Shown here in pieces: positions 1-9,431 of a stretch of DNA of 64,000 nt (position 1 is the first letter of the stretch; every line of letters begins with the position of its first letter). Position numbers and translations under genes: made by a program. The notes under the pieces are model-generated. The model ran no database searches, was not told the origin of the DNA, and worked only from the letters and a program-made list of their open reading frames with translations. The DNA comes from an uncultured Schlesneria sp. (GTDB lineage Bacteria; Planctomycetota; Planctomycetia; Planctomycetales; Planctomycetaceae), in NCBI GenBank assembly GCA_903840265.1, contig CAIMFH010000159.1, forward strand, positions 19,214 through 83,213, read 5' to 3'.

Positions 1-96
1 CAACTGGCGATAGGCGACTAGTCCCGAGAGCAGGATTGCCACCATGAACAGTACCGTCGCCACCGGCCTCAGAATGAAGGGCCGTGACGGGTTCAT
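1..96 (-). CDS. RND-family efflux transporter, N-terminal fragment
   Basis: Partial gene running off the left edge of the window; only the first 32 codons are present. They read [20 protein letters not shown] followed by a hydrophobic stretch, the typical start of MdtB/MdtC/AcrB-type inner-membrane proton-driven efflux pumps (cytoplasmic N-terminus, then first transmembrane helix). Its ATG overlaps the TGA of the upstream membrane-fusion protein gene by four bases (ATGA), so the two are almost certainly translationally coupled and form one tripartite pump operon. The substrate cannot be told from this fragment. Confidence 0.85.
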   Translation of the reverse strand, partial: MNPSRPFILRPVATVLFMVAILLSGLVAYRQL

Positions 97-1664
97 GGGT
101 TACCCTTACCCTCTGAATCCTCTTCTCCGCACGAGGAAACTGGTTTGGATCTCGGTTCCGCCGGTCCATCTGCAGGCGCGGTCACGGTCGAATGCTGATC
201 CCGGTTCTGTTCGGCCGTTGCTGGGGATGGGCCGGGATCGGCCGTGGGAGCGGTCGCCTTCTTTGGCGGTTCATCCGCCGGGGGCTTCGGATCCTTAATT
301 GACTCTTTCTGGGTCGCGGCGGATTCTTTCGCCGGCTTACCACCGGGCTTCTCTTCAGCCGATCCCTTCTTCTCTTTCTGGCGACTCGAAATTTTCGCAC
401 CTGGCTGCAATTTGTCGAGTCCGTCAGTGACGACCAGTTCCCCTGGCTGCAGCCCAGATTCGATCGATGTCTCAGCACCTTCGGAGGCGCCAGGGACGAC
501 ATTCCGCAGTTCCACTGTTTCGTCCTCTTTGACGACGTAGACATACATCGAAGTGGGACCGCGTTGCACGGCGGCGGAGGGGACGACGATCGCATCGCGT
601 TTCAGGTCGACCAGTAGGCGAGCGTTCACGAATTGATTGGGAAACAGCATCCCATCGTCATTGGCAAACTGCGCCTTGATTCGAACAGTACCTGTGGTGG
701 CATCAACTTGATTGTCGATTGCCAGCAATTTCCCCGAAGCGAGTTTGACTTTGAAGTCACGATCAAACGCATCCACCACCAGATTGTCCGTCGCGTTGGT
801 TCGCTTTTGAACTCGAGCGATATCGTCTTGCGGGATGGTGAACACGAGCGCGATCGGTTGCAGTTGAGTAATCACCGCCAGGCCGGTCGGATCGTTGGCA
901 CGAACGATATTTCCCTGATCGACCAATCGCAGGCCGATCCTTCCGGAGATTGGTGCCGTGATCCGGCAATAGGTGAGCTGCAATTGAGCATTGGCCACCG
1001 TCGCCTCGTCGGTTTGGATCATCGCCATCGTTTGCTGAACGATCGAGACCTGATCGTCCACCTGTTGGGCCGCAATTGACTTAGAGGAAGCCAATCCTTC
1101 GTAGCGGCTTAGTGTCGTCTTCGCGGTCTTCACTGTGGCTTGATCGCGAGCAAGTTGTCCTTCGGCCTGGTTAAGCTGAACCTCGAAAGGACGCGGGTCG
1201 ATCTCGGCCAGCAAGTCACCTTCGTGAACCATCTGCCCTTCTGTGAAGGCGACCTTGATCAACTCTCCTTCAACGCGACTACGTATCGTGACGGACTTGA
1301 AGGCTGTGACCGTGCCCAGTCCATTCAGATACAACGGCATATCGCGCTTCTTGACAACGGCCGTGGAAACGGGAACGACTCTCGCCGGTTTGGTGGCGGC
1401 TGGCTTGTCCATGCCGAGCCATGTTTTTACCTGGGGAAGCCATTGAGGTTGATAGTACCAGCCAGCGACGCTCAGCCCACCCACTACCAGCCAGCCGAAG
1501 AGCGATGTCCAGCCAGAGGACTTCGACTGCGTCTTTGGCGATCCCAATGGTTTGATCGCCGGTGCGTGGGCAGAGGAGGCGTGCGGCAACTGAGGCGAAG
1601 TGGGCCTCGCGATCAGTTTGTCGGCAGACATCGGAGACGTTTCTTCCATCGGTTTCGTGCTCAT
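93..1664 (-). CDS. RND efflux periplasmic adaptor (HlyD/MdtA family)
   Basis: Membrane-fusion subunit linking an inner-membrane RND pump to an outer-membrane channel. A proline-rich N-terminus and one transmembrane helix ([16 protein letters not shown]) precede the beta-barrel/lipoyl half-motif ([20 protein letters not shown]), a coiled-coil hairpin, the second lipoyl half ([20 protein letters not shown]) and the barrel domains. The C-terminal ~100 residues are a low-complexity Lys/Glu/Pro-rich tail not usual for MdtA. I chose the ATG of MSTKPMEE; an in-frame TTG eight codons upstream and later ATGs are possible, and no strong ribosome-binding site decides between them. The stop overlaps the start of the RND pump gene. 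Substrate specificity is unknown. Confidence 0.88.
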   Translation of the reverse strand: MSTKPMEETSPMSADKLIARPTSPQLPHASSAHAPAIKPLGSPKTQSKSSGWTSLFGWLVVGGLSVAGWYYQPQWLPQVKTWLGMDKPAATKPARVVPVSTAVVKKRDMPLYLNGLGTVTAFKSVTIRSRVEGELIKVAFTEGQMVHEGDLLAEIDPRPFEVQLNQAEGQLARDQATVKTAKTTLSRYEGLASSKSIAAQQVDDQVSIVQQTMAMIQTDEATVANAQLQLTYCRITAPISGRIGLRLVDQGNIVRANDPTGLAVITQLQPIALVFTIPQDDIARVQKRTNATDNLVVDAFDRDFKVKLASGKLLAIDNQVDATTGTVRIKAQFANDDGMLFPNQFVNARLLVDLKRDAIVVPSAAVQRGPTSMYVYVVKEDETVELRNVVPGASEGAETSIESGLQPGELVVTDGLDKLQPGAKISSRQKEKKGSAEEKPGGKPAKESAATQKESIKDPKPPADEPPKKATAPTADPGPSPATAEQNRDQHSTVTAPADGPAEPRSKPVSSCGEEDSEGKGNP

Positions 1665-2015
1665 GCTGACAGACTCATGGCGGATCAAAAGGTGGGAATC
1701 AATGGAGACCTGTTATCTTATGCATAGGCATCGCTGAATGCTCAATAGAAAGTTGAGCAGATTCCGTGACGACATTGATTCTGAGCTTATCCTGAATGCG
1801 ATACGCCCAGTTTCAATGGGGCAAGATGCCTGTTTCCAGCCTTAAAGTGAGATCTGGCTGGCTTGTTCGCGGTGTTAATTACTTTTCAGTAACGAATTTT
1901 GAGGGTTGCAACGTCACAGTCCTGATGTCGATCGACCCCGTCAAAGTCGCTGTTTTGACCTGACATTTTGTCGTACTTCGAGTGCGTTCTCACTATCGTT
2001 TGCCGGACAGGTGGA
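1665..2015. other. Intergenic region upstream of efflux operon
   Basis: About 350 bases between the start of the efflux adaptor and the end of nagA, both on the minus strand. It must contain the efflux operon promoter. I see no convincing RNA gene, strong hairpin or repeat here. Confidence 0.5.
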
Positions 2016-3185
2016 TCACCTCACTTCAACTTGACCGTACATCAGTTCGCCTGAAGCAATCGTGGCTTCGATCTCAAGACGATCGTGCTCTGGAGGGATC
2101 CGAAAGATCATCAGGTCAGCCAACGAGCCGCGGCGTAGACGCACGACTTCAGATCCCAGTAACTTCGCTGGGTTCTTGCTTGCCATGTCGATTGCCTCTT
2201 TCAGCGAGACACCGGCGAACTCGATCGCCTTCGCCACGCATGTATCGGTTCCCTGGGCTGATCCGGCCAGCAGTTCTCGTTGACCGGCGACGACAAGTTT
2301 GCCGTTCTCCAAAATTTCACTACGTCCCAGTTTGCTCTCGTAGATGCCCGGTGGGCAACCCGCCCATCCCGCGGCATCGCACGTCATGATGGTGCGTCGC
2401 GTGGACTTCACTTTGATGAACGTACGGACCAATGACGCGGGCAGGTGATGACCATCGACGATCAAGCTTGCGACCAGTCGTGGATCAGAGAGTTGCTCGA
2501 AAATATAGTTGCGATGTCGATGAATCATCGCGTGCGCGCCATTGCCAAGATGCGTGCTGAGCTCCGCGCCGGCTTCGACGGCAGCGCTCACTTGTTCGGG
2601 TGTCGCCGCTGTGTGACCGATCGCGATCACGACACCCGCGGTAACCGCGTGCCGGATAAAATCCAGGGCTCCATCCACTTCGGGCGCGATCGTGACCAGT
2701 TTGATGCGGTTTCCGGAGATCTCCTGCAACTTCTGAAATTCAGCCCAGTCGGCTGCTCGCACGTGTTCTTTGGGATGCGCACCGCGGGGACCATCTTCGG
2801 ATGAAATATACGGGCCTTCAAGATGGCAACCACAAACCATGCGGTCCGCTGCCGGATTAGATTCGCAGGCCGCGCGGATCGCGCCGAAACCCGCGGACAG
2901 TCCTTCAAACGAGTTCGTGATCAACGTGGGACAGAGCCGCGTCACGCCATGTCGATAGAATGGCTTCAAGGTTTTCAACACCTCGCTGCTGGTCAGCTCA
3001 TCGTTGCTGAACCAGATCCCGCCATAGCCGTTCACCTGCAGATCGAATAGTGCTGGGGCGACAAACGGCCACTCTGCCAGCGAGGATGTCGGCCATGCCG
3101 GCACCACGGAGCGAATGCGATCCCCCTGGACAGTAATTTGCAGCGGTTCGCCATTTTCGAAACTGCGAGCGTGCAGCGTAAACAT
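2016..3185 (-). CDS. nagA: N-acetylglucosamine-6-phosphate deacetylase
   Basis: Amidohydrolase-superfamily enzyme that removes the acetyl group from GlcNAc-6-phosphate in amino-sugar and peptidoglycan recycling (cytoplasmic). Length 389 aa is normal for NagA. Visible family motifs: HLEGPY (metal ligand region), IGHT, STHLGNG, VDGHHLP and CDAAGWAG, the last carrying the catalytic Asp region. The N-terminus starts directly in the small beta domain and the ATG is preceded by a GAGGATC-type ribosome-binding site. It is followed 24 bases upstream by the end of an amidase gene on the same strand; the two may be co-transcribed. I see no glucosamine-6-phosphate deaminase next to it. Confidence 0.85.
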   Translation of the reverse strand: MFTLHARSFENGEPLQITVQGDRIRSVVPAWPTSSLAEWPFVAPALFDLQVNGYGGIWFSNDELTSSEVLKTLKPFYRHGVTRLCPTLITNSFEGLSAGFGAIRAACESNPAADRMVCGCHLEGPYISSEDGPRGAHPKEHVRAADWAEFQKLQEISGNRIKLVTIAPEVDGALDFIRHAVTAGVVIAIGHTAATPEQVSAAVEAGAELSTHLGNGAHAMIHRHRNYIFEQLSDPRLVASLIVDGHHLPASLVRTFIKVKSTRRTIMTCDAAGWAGCPPGIYESKLGRSEILENGKLVVAGQRELLAGSAQGTDTCVAKAIEFAGVSLKEAIDMASKNPAKLLGSEVVRLRRGSLADLMIFRIPPEHDRLEIEATIASGELMYGQVEVR

Positions 3186-3209
3186 TGTTTCTGATCCTCT
3201 GTGAAGACT

Positions 3210-4631
3210 CTATTCAATCACCGGCGTCCGCTTGTGCCAGTCGGTTCGTTGTTGAAAGGCGACGGCAGCTTCGAGAATCGAGTTCTCAGACAAAGCGCGA
3301 CTCGTAAATTCTAATCCTGTCGGCAGGCCCCGCGCTCCGAAGCCGTTTGGAACTGTAATTCCCGGCAATCCAGCCGCATTCGCCGCGCCGCTGATCTCGG
3401 TGCTGACAAAACCGCGCGACCATTCGGTAAACTTTTGAGTGATCGGCCCCGCCTCGGTATTCAGCGTCGGCGTCACGATTGCATCGAAGTCTTTGATCGC
3501 GGTGTCGACTTCTTTCTGGATCCGACCACGAATTCGCAGAGCGTTGATGTAATCTCGCGCGGGAATCAACAGATTTGAGAAGCCACCCCAGCGATCCTCG
3601 GGAGCCGACAGTTCCCACACATCGCCGCTAGTCATGAAATCCCCGAATGCCGCACCCATCTCGCAAGAGATGATCGTCGACGCCACGACTGCATAAGGGA
3701 GATCCGGAAGTTTGATCTCGTCGATGGTGCCGATCTGCTTGAGGACTTCCAGCGAACTTTCATAGTTCTTGCGGACCTCGGGTTCCAGTCTATCAAAGTC
3801 GACATCCAGCGTGGCGAATCGAAAGCGACGACCATCTGAAGCATTTGGTCTAACCTGCGCAGCGCGATCATACTTCCAAGGCGAAGAAATGCTGGTTGGA
3901 TCGAGCGGATCGGGACCGGCGATCGCATTTAAGACCAGCCCACAATCGTCGGCCGTGCGGCACATGGGGCCGAGCTTATCCATCGTCCAACTCAAGGCCA
4001 TTGCGCCATAACGGCTGACCCTTCCGTAAGTGGGGCGCAGGCCCGCGATGCCGTTGTAGCCCGACGGGGTCATGATCGAGCCCCATGTCTCGGAACCGAT
4101 CGCAAACGGAATCAGCCCCGCACCGACAGCCGATCCAGGGCCAGACGACGATCCTCCCGACCAGCAGGTTTTGTCCCACGCATTCAGTCCCGGACCGGTG
4201 AAGCTGGCATTGGCTTGCTTGTACCCAAAGCCACCTGCGAGTTCGACCATCGACAATTTGGCACAGAGCACCGCCCCAGCCGCTCGCAGTCGACCGACCA
4301 CCGTAGCGTCTTCATCGATCAATTGATCTTTCAGCGGGGCCGCTCCCCAAGAGGTGGGAATTCCTTTCGTGGCCAGCAAGTCTTTGACCGCGTATGGAAT
4401 CCCATGCAATAACCCCCGATCCTGACCCCGCTTGAGTTCTTCATCGGCCTGCCTGGCCTGGTCCAAGGCAATGTCGTGAGTCACGCGAACTACGGCGTTG
4501 AACGTTGGCCCGTGTTTCTGTAGGCGATCAAGAAAATACTTCGCCAGTTGCACCGAAGTCACGGTTCCCGAGCGCAGGTCCGCCGCCAGTTCTCGGATCG
4601 ATGCGAATGCACGCGAAGTCGTATCAGGCAT
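3210..4631 (-). CDS. Amidase (amidase-signature family, GatA-like)
   Basis: Ser-cisSer-Lys amidase. Visible signature elements: GIPYAVKDL with the catalytic Lys, then the Gly/Ser-rich stretch [17 protein letters not shown] containing the cis-Ser region, and GSETWGSIMTPSGYNG with the nucleophile region (here ETWGS rather than the usual DTGGS). The start was set at ATG 4631 (MPDTTSR) because any longer reading would run through the upstream Tat-protein gene, whose stop lies 16 bases before. About 473 aa, normal for free-standing amidases. No gatB/gatC is adjacent, so it is more likely a catabolic amidase than the tRNA amidotransferase subunit. Confidence 0.85.
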   Translation of the reverse strand: MPDTTSRAFASIRELAADLRSGTVTSVQLAKYFLDRLQKHGPTFNAVVRVTHDIALDQARQADEELKRGQDRGLLHGIPYAVKDLLATKGIPTSWGAAPLKDQLIDEDATVVGRLRAAGAVLCAKLSMVELAGGFGYKQANASFTGPGLNAWDKTCWSGGSSSGPGSAVGAGLIPFAIGSETWGSIMTPSGYNGIAGLRPTYGRVSRYGAMALSWTMDKLGPMCRTADDCGLVLNAIAGPDPLDPTSISSPWKYDRAAQVRPNASDGRRFRFATLDVDFDRLEPEVRKNYESSLEVLKQIGTIDEIKLPDLPYAVVASTIISCEMGAAFGDFMTSGDVWELSAPEDRWGGFSNLLIPARDYINALRIRGRIQKEVDTAIKDFDAIVTPTLNTEAGPITQKFTEWSRGFVSTEISGAANAAGLPGITVPNGFGARGLPTGLEFTSRALSENSILEAAVAFQQRTDWHKRTPVIE

Positions 4632-4647
4632 GGGAGCGGACTCGCAC

Positions 4648-5001
4648 TTAGCTGTTTGGCGGAGTGGTAGCGCGATAGGCGCTGTACACGAACGCCGGCT
4701 CATCGGAGTTGCGCAGCGGGAATTCGGCAAGAGCCCGTCCGCGAGCAACGTCCCCACGAATGTCGCGGAAGATGCCTTGGATCGCCACCTCGTCCAGACG
4801 CTCGTTGGGATACCGGCGAACCAGGTAGGTCAGCAGCAGCACCTCAGGTGGCGGTGGTGCCTCTGTCGCGACCGGCGCCGGATCCTCCGGCAACTTTGGA
4901 GCAGGTGGTGTACCGGGACCGGCAGCAACGGGAACTGCTCCGATGCTCGCAGAAACCCCCACTCCGATGACAAGTTGCCGAGTGAAATCGCGTCGCTGCA
5001 T
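4648..5001 (-). CDS. Small Tat-signal protein of unknown function
   Basis: 117-aa protein beginning MQRRDFTRQLVIGVGVSASI, a twin-arginine signal (RRDFT) followed by a hydrophobic segment and a likely AxA-type cleavage site; hence probably exported folded. After a Pro-rich linker the mature part holds a helical region (LLLTYLVRRYPNERLDEVAI). The start was chosen at the Met immediately before the Tat motif rather than at upstream Met codons. It ends 16 bases before the amidase gene, so the two are probably co-expressed. I do not recognise the family; an accessory subunit of an exported enzyme is one possibility. Confidence 0.6.
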   Translation of the reverse strand: MQRRDFTRQLVIGVGVSASIGAVPVAAGPGTPPAPKLPEDPAPVATEAPPPPEVLLLTYLVRRYPNERLDEVAIQGIFRDIRGDVARGRALAEFPLRNSDEPAFVYSAYRATTPPNS

Positions 5002-5303
5002 TCGACAGTTGTCGTCTTCGTCCTGGCGCATCGGAAATACCCCAGCTCGGAATCGCGAAATCGATGACTGCACATGTGAGTGTGGCCAGTTGAGCTTAGT
5101 CGCCCCCTGAATTCAATCGCAGATTGAGATGTCGCGCACTTCGACTGCCATGTCGATCTCTCCGACGCGATTGAGCGCCGTCGGATAATCTCGGTGCAGA
5201 AATCTAACGGAAAAGTTAGTTGAACATCTGTGGTACGCAAGTTGCCAGCGAATCATGCGTGAATATTACTTTTCCTTTATAATTCCGAATCGGAACGAAT
5301 CTG

Positions 5304-6296
5304 ATGAAAGTGCGCAACCGCCACCGTGGATTTACTTTAATCGAACTGCTGGTCGTGATCGCGATCATTGCAGTGTTGATCGCGCTGTTGCTGCCAGCCG
5401 TGCAGCAGGCCCGAGAAGCAGCCCGGCGGACACAGTGCAAAAACAATCTCAAGCAGATCGGATTGAGCGTCCACAACTATCTCGACGTCTTCGGCCAGGT
5501 CCCTCCCAGCGCGACGCTGCTATCTGGAGTCGCCAGCAGTTCCTGGTCGGTTCACGGCCGCATTCTGCCGTATCTCGACCAAGGCAACTTGTTCAATGTG
5601 ATCGATCTCTCGAAGGGGTGGAGCGGTCAGATGGCGATCGATGGACTGCGGATTCCGACGTACGTCTGTCCCAGCGATGCGAAGGCGGGCACAACCCGAG
5701 ACGACACTAGCCCGAAACTGTGTCCCACGACCTATGGAATGAATTACGGCACCTGGTTCGTCTGGGATCCTGCGACCGGAAAGGGTGGCGACGGGATGTT
5801 CTATCCCAATGCCAGAATCGGATTTAGCGCGATCACAGATGGGTCGAGCAACACGTTGATGGTGTCGGAAGTGAAGGCGTGGAGCCCCTATCACCGCAAC
5901 GTTCCTCCGGCGTCACCGGCAATTCCCGGCACTTCTTCACTGGTTGCAGCGAATATGACTGCCTCGGGTGGAAACGCCAAAAACACGGAGCATACCGAAT
6001 GGGCCAACGGCCAAGTCCATCATTCGGGATTCACTTCCACGCTCAACCCCAATGCCAAAGTCTCGTGTACTGTGAGTGGCACCACTTACGACCAGTGCGA
6101 CTACAACAGTTGGCAAGAAGGAACCCTTCCCGCCACCCCCAGCTACGCGGCGATCACGTCACGAAGCTACCACACCGGTTGCGTGAACTCGGCGTTAATG
6201 GACGGCACCGTGCGCACGTTTAGCGAAAATATTGATCTGAATGTCTGGCGAGCCCTCAGCACGCGTGCGGGAGGCGAAGTCGTGGGTGAATTCTGA
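5304..6296 (+). CDS. DUF1559 prepilin-type protein
   Basis: Planctomycete-expanded family of type II pseudopilin-like proteins. The N-terminus has a short basic leader, then [20 protein letters not shown], the prepilin peptidase site (G before F) with conserved Glu at +5 and a long hydrophobic helix, then [23 protein letters not shown], the family hallmark. The C-terminal part contains the typical [17 protein letters not shown] box (here [18 protein letters not shown]). Length 330 aa is usual. It is monocistronic, with no pilus genes adjacent; the cpaA-type peptidase at 19.5 kb is a different (class IV) system. A surface or matrix role is assumed for the family, not shown. Confidence 0.9.
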   Translation: MKVRNRHRGFTLIELLVVIAIIAVLIALLLPAVQQAREAARRTQCKNNLKQIGLSVHNYLDVFGQVPPSATLLSGVASSSWSVHGRILPYLDQGNLFNVIDLSKGWSGQMAIDGLRIPTYVCPSDAKAGTTRDDTSPKLCPTTYGMNYGTWFVWDPATGKGGDGMFYPNARIGFSAITDGSSNTLMVSEVKAWSPYHRNVPPASPAIPGTSSLVAANMTASGGNAKNTEHTEWANGQVHHSGFTSTLNPNAKVSCTVSGTTYDQCDYNSWQEGTLPATPSYAAITSRSYHTGCVNSALMDGTVRTFSENIDLNVWRALSTRAGGEVVGEF

Positions 6297-6447
6297 TCGA
6301 CCCGTCGATACAACTGTCATCTGCAGTCGGCCTTTAAGATTTCTCCGCGCGAGTTGATCGGACCTCGCGCCAGCGGTTGCGACGACTGAGAGAAGTAGCT
6401 AAGCTTCGTCCTTGCAGGCTGCTTGCCATTTGGCAAAGCAGTCACTC

Positions 6448-6521
<74 letters not shown>

Positions 6522-7197
6522 TTTTCTTAAATGCGAAGCCAGTAAAGCTTTCAGCTTCCTGAGCTTCGCGTCTTTCATGGGTGTGGGTTACTCGGTTCCC
6601 CCACTAATGAGAATTCTCTGTAGTCGGGCTGTTTTGTATACACGTCCGCTGCCGCGGGTTGTGCAGAACCCATGGCACCGTAGAACTTCTCTCTCGTCCA
6701 GACGGCTCCAATTTCCGTCGATGCGTGGCTGCAGGTAGCCGCAGTATTTCCTCGAGCGCCAAGGCAGTCGAGCTGGCGCTTGACCGCACGATTGCGGACT
6801 CGCAACTCAACTTTAACGATCCTTCTCGGGACCCTTGAGGAGCGCCCCCCCCGCACAGTTCGGGGATGCGATTGATCCAATCATGGTCGTGGCAATGGCG
6901 TACGAATGACATCAGGATCCAAGTATGCTGTTGACGATCTTGGGAGATCTCTTTTCTTATCGGGTCATCACCCGCTAGCGAGCGATCCTTCCTGTAGCAG
7001 ATGGCATTCGCATATGTTCAGCAAAGTGAACACCGTCTTGCTGTCCGCCCGGCGCGGCCTGCCAACCGAACGGCGAATCCGCTCGTCAAAGCATTGATCA
7101 TTACTAGGAAACAAGGCAGGATTGAGGGTTCAATTAAATCGGCGGTTCCAATCTGAAGTCAGCATAACATGTCGGTTCGCAGCGGGATGTTTCGCCA
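6522..7197. other. Intergenic region without recognised genes
   Basis: About 680 bases between tRNA-Arg and the zinc-ribbon protein. Short open frames on both strands have no recognisable sequence or ribosome-binding sites. There is no clear mobile-element remnant next to the tRNA and no duplicated tRNA 3' end within this window. Confidence 0.5.
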
Positions 7198-7758
7198 ATG
7201 ATCATTGCAAGATGTCCGGTATGCTCGCACGAGATCAAAGCCCCGGAGTCGTTCGTTGGCAAAAAGGTGCGATGCAAATCCGAAGAGTGCGGTGAGGTAT
7301 TCATTGTCACCGGAGCACCGGCTTCGCTTGAAGCCTTGCCGCAACCGCCCGTCGAGTTGACGATTCCTGAAGCACCGGCGTTTATGACGCATGGCTTTGC
7401 CGCAGAAACGGGAGAAAATGAAGCAGAACCGACAATTCCAGCTGCCGCGGATGTTCGTTACCCCAACCTGCAGAAATATCTTCACTGGGGCAGGATCGTC
7501 GCGATGACTCAACTGGGTGTGGCCGTGACCATCTCATGCACGATACTGCTGCTCTCGTTCATTTATCCCTTTTCCCAGAAATACAGCTTCCAAGGAGGCA
7601 TGTTTGTAATCCTGATAGGAGCAGCAGTCAGCGCTCTGACCGGACTTGCAGGCTACCTTATATTTGTATTCTCTATGGCCGGAATTGAATTTGTACATGT
7701 GATACTCGATATTGAATCAAACACGCGTACCCCTCAATACCACAACCCGGAAGGATGA
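7198..7758 (+). CDS. Zinc-ribbon membrane protein, unknown function
   Basis: 186 aa. The N-terminus is an MJ0042-like zinc ribbon with Cys6, Cys9, Cys26 and Cys31. An acidic/proline-rich linker follows, then two hydrophobic segments (around residues 103-125 and 134-160) and a conserved-looking tail GIEFVHVILDIESNTR seen in other planctomycete membrane proteins. It lies 234 bases upstream of the GTPase gene on the same strand, and that GTPase also begins with a CxxC zinc ribbon. A shared role with the GTPase cluster is plausible but inferred only from position. Confidence 0.65.
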   Translation: MIIARCPVCSHEIKAPESFVGKKVRCKSEECGEVFIVTGAPASLEALPQPPVELTIPEAPAFMTHGFAAETGENEAEPTIPAAADVRYPNLQKYLHWGRIVAMTQLGVAVTISCTILLLSFIYPFSQKYSFQGGMFVILIGAAVSALTGLAGYLIFVFSMAGIEFVHVILDIESNTRTPQYHNPEG

Positions 7759-7992
7759 TGCGATATCGCTCCCGTTCGATCGACGGACATGGCCGATGCA
7801 CTCCCTGCCTGTGGCGTTCACTGTCGAATGCAGTATCGGATCGGAACCCCGTGGTTGGCGTCCGAGTCGAACTGTGATGGAATTGGCAGGGCTCACCCCT
7901 TAGGGTGTGGCGAAGGCAGATCAGGTTTAAGTGGCGAAGGGAATTCCGCCGGGGGAAACTCGGACAAATGCGAATAACTCGATCGGATTCTC

Positions 7993-9297
7993 ATGATTTC
8001 TTCTTCGTCAAAATCTCCGGCACTCCTTTCTCGCGTCACTTGTCCGCAGTGTTTCAGCAAGTTTTTGCCTGAAGATATTCTGTGGATCAGCGAGCATCAG
8101 GATTTGTCGATTTTGGATAACCGTGTCCCACAAGGACAACTGCGGTTTCTGCCGAGCCGATTCACCCCTCAGGCCGAGGCATTGGACCCTCGCGGCATGC
8201 GGTGCCATCGGCTGGCGTGTCCGACGTGCCACCTCGAGATTCCCCGGCCACTGCTGGAAATGGAGCCCTACTTCCTTTCCGTGCTGGGTAGCCCTGGCAG
8301 CGGCAAAAGCTATTTCCTCGCTGCAATGACTCGGCAGCTGAGACGGCTCTTGCCCATCAAGTTTGCGACCGCATTTGCTGATGCCGATGCGACGATCAAC
8401 CTGCGGCTGAAGAAATTCGAATCCGATCTGTTCGCCAACCGCAACCCGGATCAGCTTCAGGAACTGCGTGAGCTAATCGGCAAGACGCAACTGGAAGGCG
8501 ACGGATACTCGGCAGTGAACTTTGGTACGCAATCGGTCAGCTACGCGTTACCGTTCGTCTTCAATCTTCGCTTAGACGACCAACATCCGAACGTGGCGCG
8601 TCGCGGAGTCGGACGCACCATTTGTTTGTTTGACAACGCGGGTGAGCACTTTCTACCCGGGATGGATTCTTCCAAAGCCCCCGTCACTAGGCATTTGGCC
8701 GAATCCAGGATGCTGTTCTATGTCTTTGATCCACTGCAGGACAGCCGCTTCCGTAGGTTAGACAAGTCCCTTGAGTCTGGCACAGTCGATAAATCGCATC
8801 TAGGTTCGCAGGAAGGAGTCTTTGGCGAGGCCGCGACTCGAATTCGACGATACGCCGGTCTCTCGACAACTCAAAAGTATCCCAAACCCGTGGCGGTCGT
8901 CGTGACCAAATGCGACCGGTGGATGCACCTTATTTACAGTTCGATTCAGGATCGAAGTCCGATCGTGCCGTGGACGATGACAGATTCCGATGGCGTCGCT
9001 CATCAAACTCACGCCGTGGATGTCGGTCTGGTTGATTACATCTCCGACGGAATCCGCGAGCTGTTGATTTCTACTTGTGCGGAAGTGGTGGGGGCTGTTG
9101 AGAGTTTCTCCGATTCCGTCCGCTACATCCCTGTCAGCGCCACCGGTTGGAACACGGACGTCGACTCCCTGACTGGCCAGGCGGTCATGCGCCCTGGAGA
9201 AGCAGAACCCTTCTGGGCAGAAATTCCGTTCCTGTACGCGTTGGCCAGCAGTTCACTGGGGCTCGTCCCGAAGATCCGAAACGTTTATGAGGAATAA
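7993..9297 (+). CDS. TRAFAC-type GTPase (DO-GTPase2-like) of a GAP1-like system
   Basis: 434 aa. An N-terminal treble-clef/zinc-ribbon pair (CPQC at 17-20, CPTC at 76-79) leads into a P-loop domain: Walker A GSPGSGKS (99-106), G3-like CLFDNAGEHF with DNAG at 214-217, and G4-like VVVTKCDRW with TKCD at 305-308. Between them lies a long helical insert. These are the features of the double-GTPase/TRAFAC proteins that accompany GAP1 proteins in described NTP-dependent conflict systems. It is the first gene of a four-gene run; the next gene encodes the GAP1-N2-like partner. It probably acts as the regulatory nucleotide switch of the cluster (inference). Exact subfamily needs a profile search. Confidence 0.75.
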   Translation: MISSSSKSPALLSRVTCPQCFSKFLPEDILWISEHQDLSILDNRVPQGQLRFLPSRFTPQAEALDPRGMRCHRLACPTCHLEIPRPLLEMEPYFLSVLGSPGSGKSYFLAAMTRQLRRLLPIKFATAFADADATINLRLKKFESDLFANRNPDQLQELRELIGKTQLEGDGYSAVNFGTQSVSYALPFVFNLRLDDQHPNVARRGVGRTICLFDNAGEHFLPGMDSSKAPVTRHLAESRMLFYVFDPLQDSRFRRLDKSLESGTVDKSHLGSQEGVFGEAATRIRRYAGLSTTQKYPKPVAVVVTKCDRWMHLIYSSIQDRSPIVPWTMTDSDGVAHQTHAVDVGLVDYISDGIRELLISTCAEVVGAVESFSDSVRYIPVSATGWNTDVDSLTGQAVMRPGEAEPFWAEIPFLYALASSSLGLVPKIRNVYEE

Positions 9298-9431
9298 CAG
9301 CAGCTTCATCGCTCAAAGATGGCAGGACATCAAAGATCTTTCGATCGTTTTCGACTGGCGACGACATCACAGTCAACGCAATATACCTGGCACAATGCTC
9401 AGCAACGGTGCATGACCGTTAGGGATGCAAG

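Noticed and set aside
4632..4757. Longer amidase start at ~4757
   Set aside because: It would lie inside the upstream Tat-protein gene; the MPDTTSR start fits amidase N-termini better.
5260..5304. TATAAT-like promoter before the DUF1559 gene
   Set aside because: A TATAAT-like string occurs near 5277, but no -35 element at normal spacing; planctomycete promoters are not well enough defined to call it.
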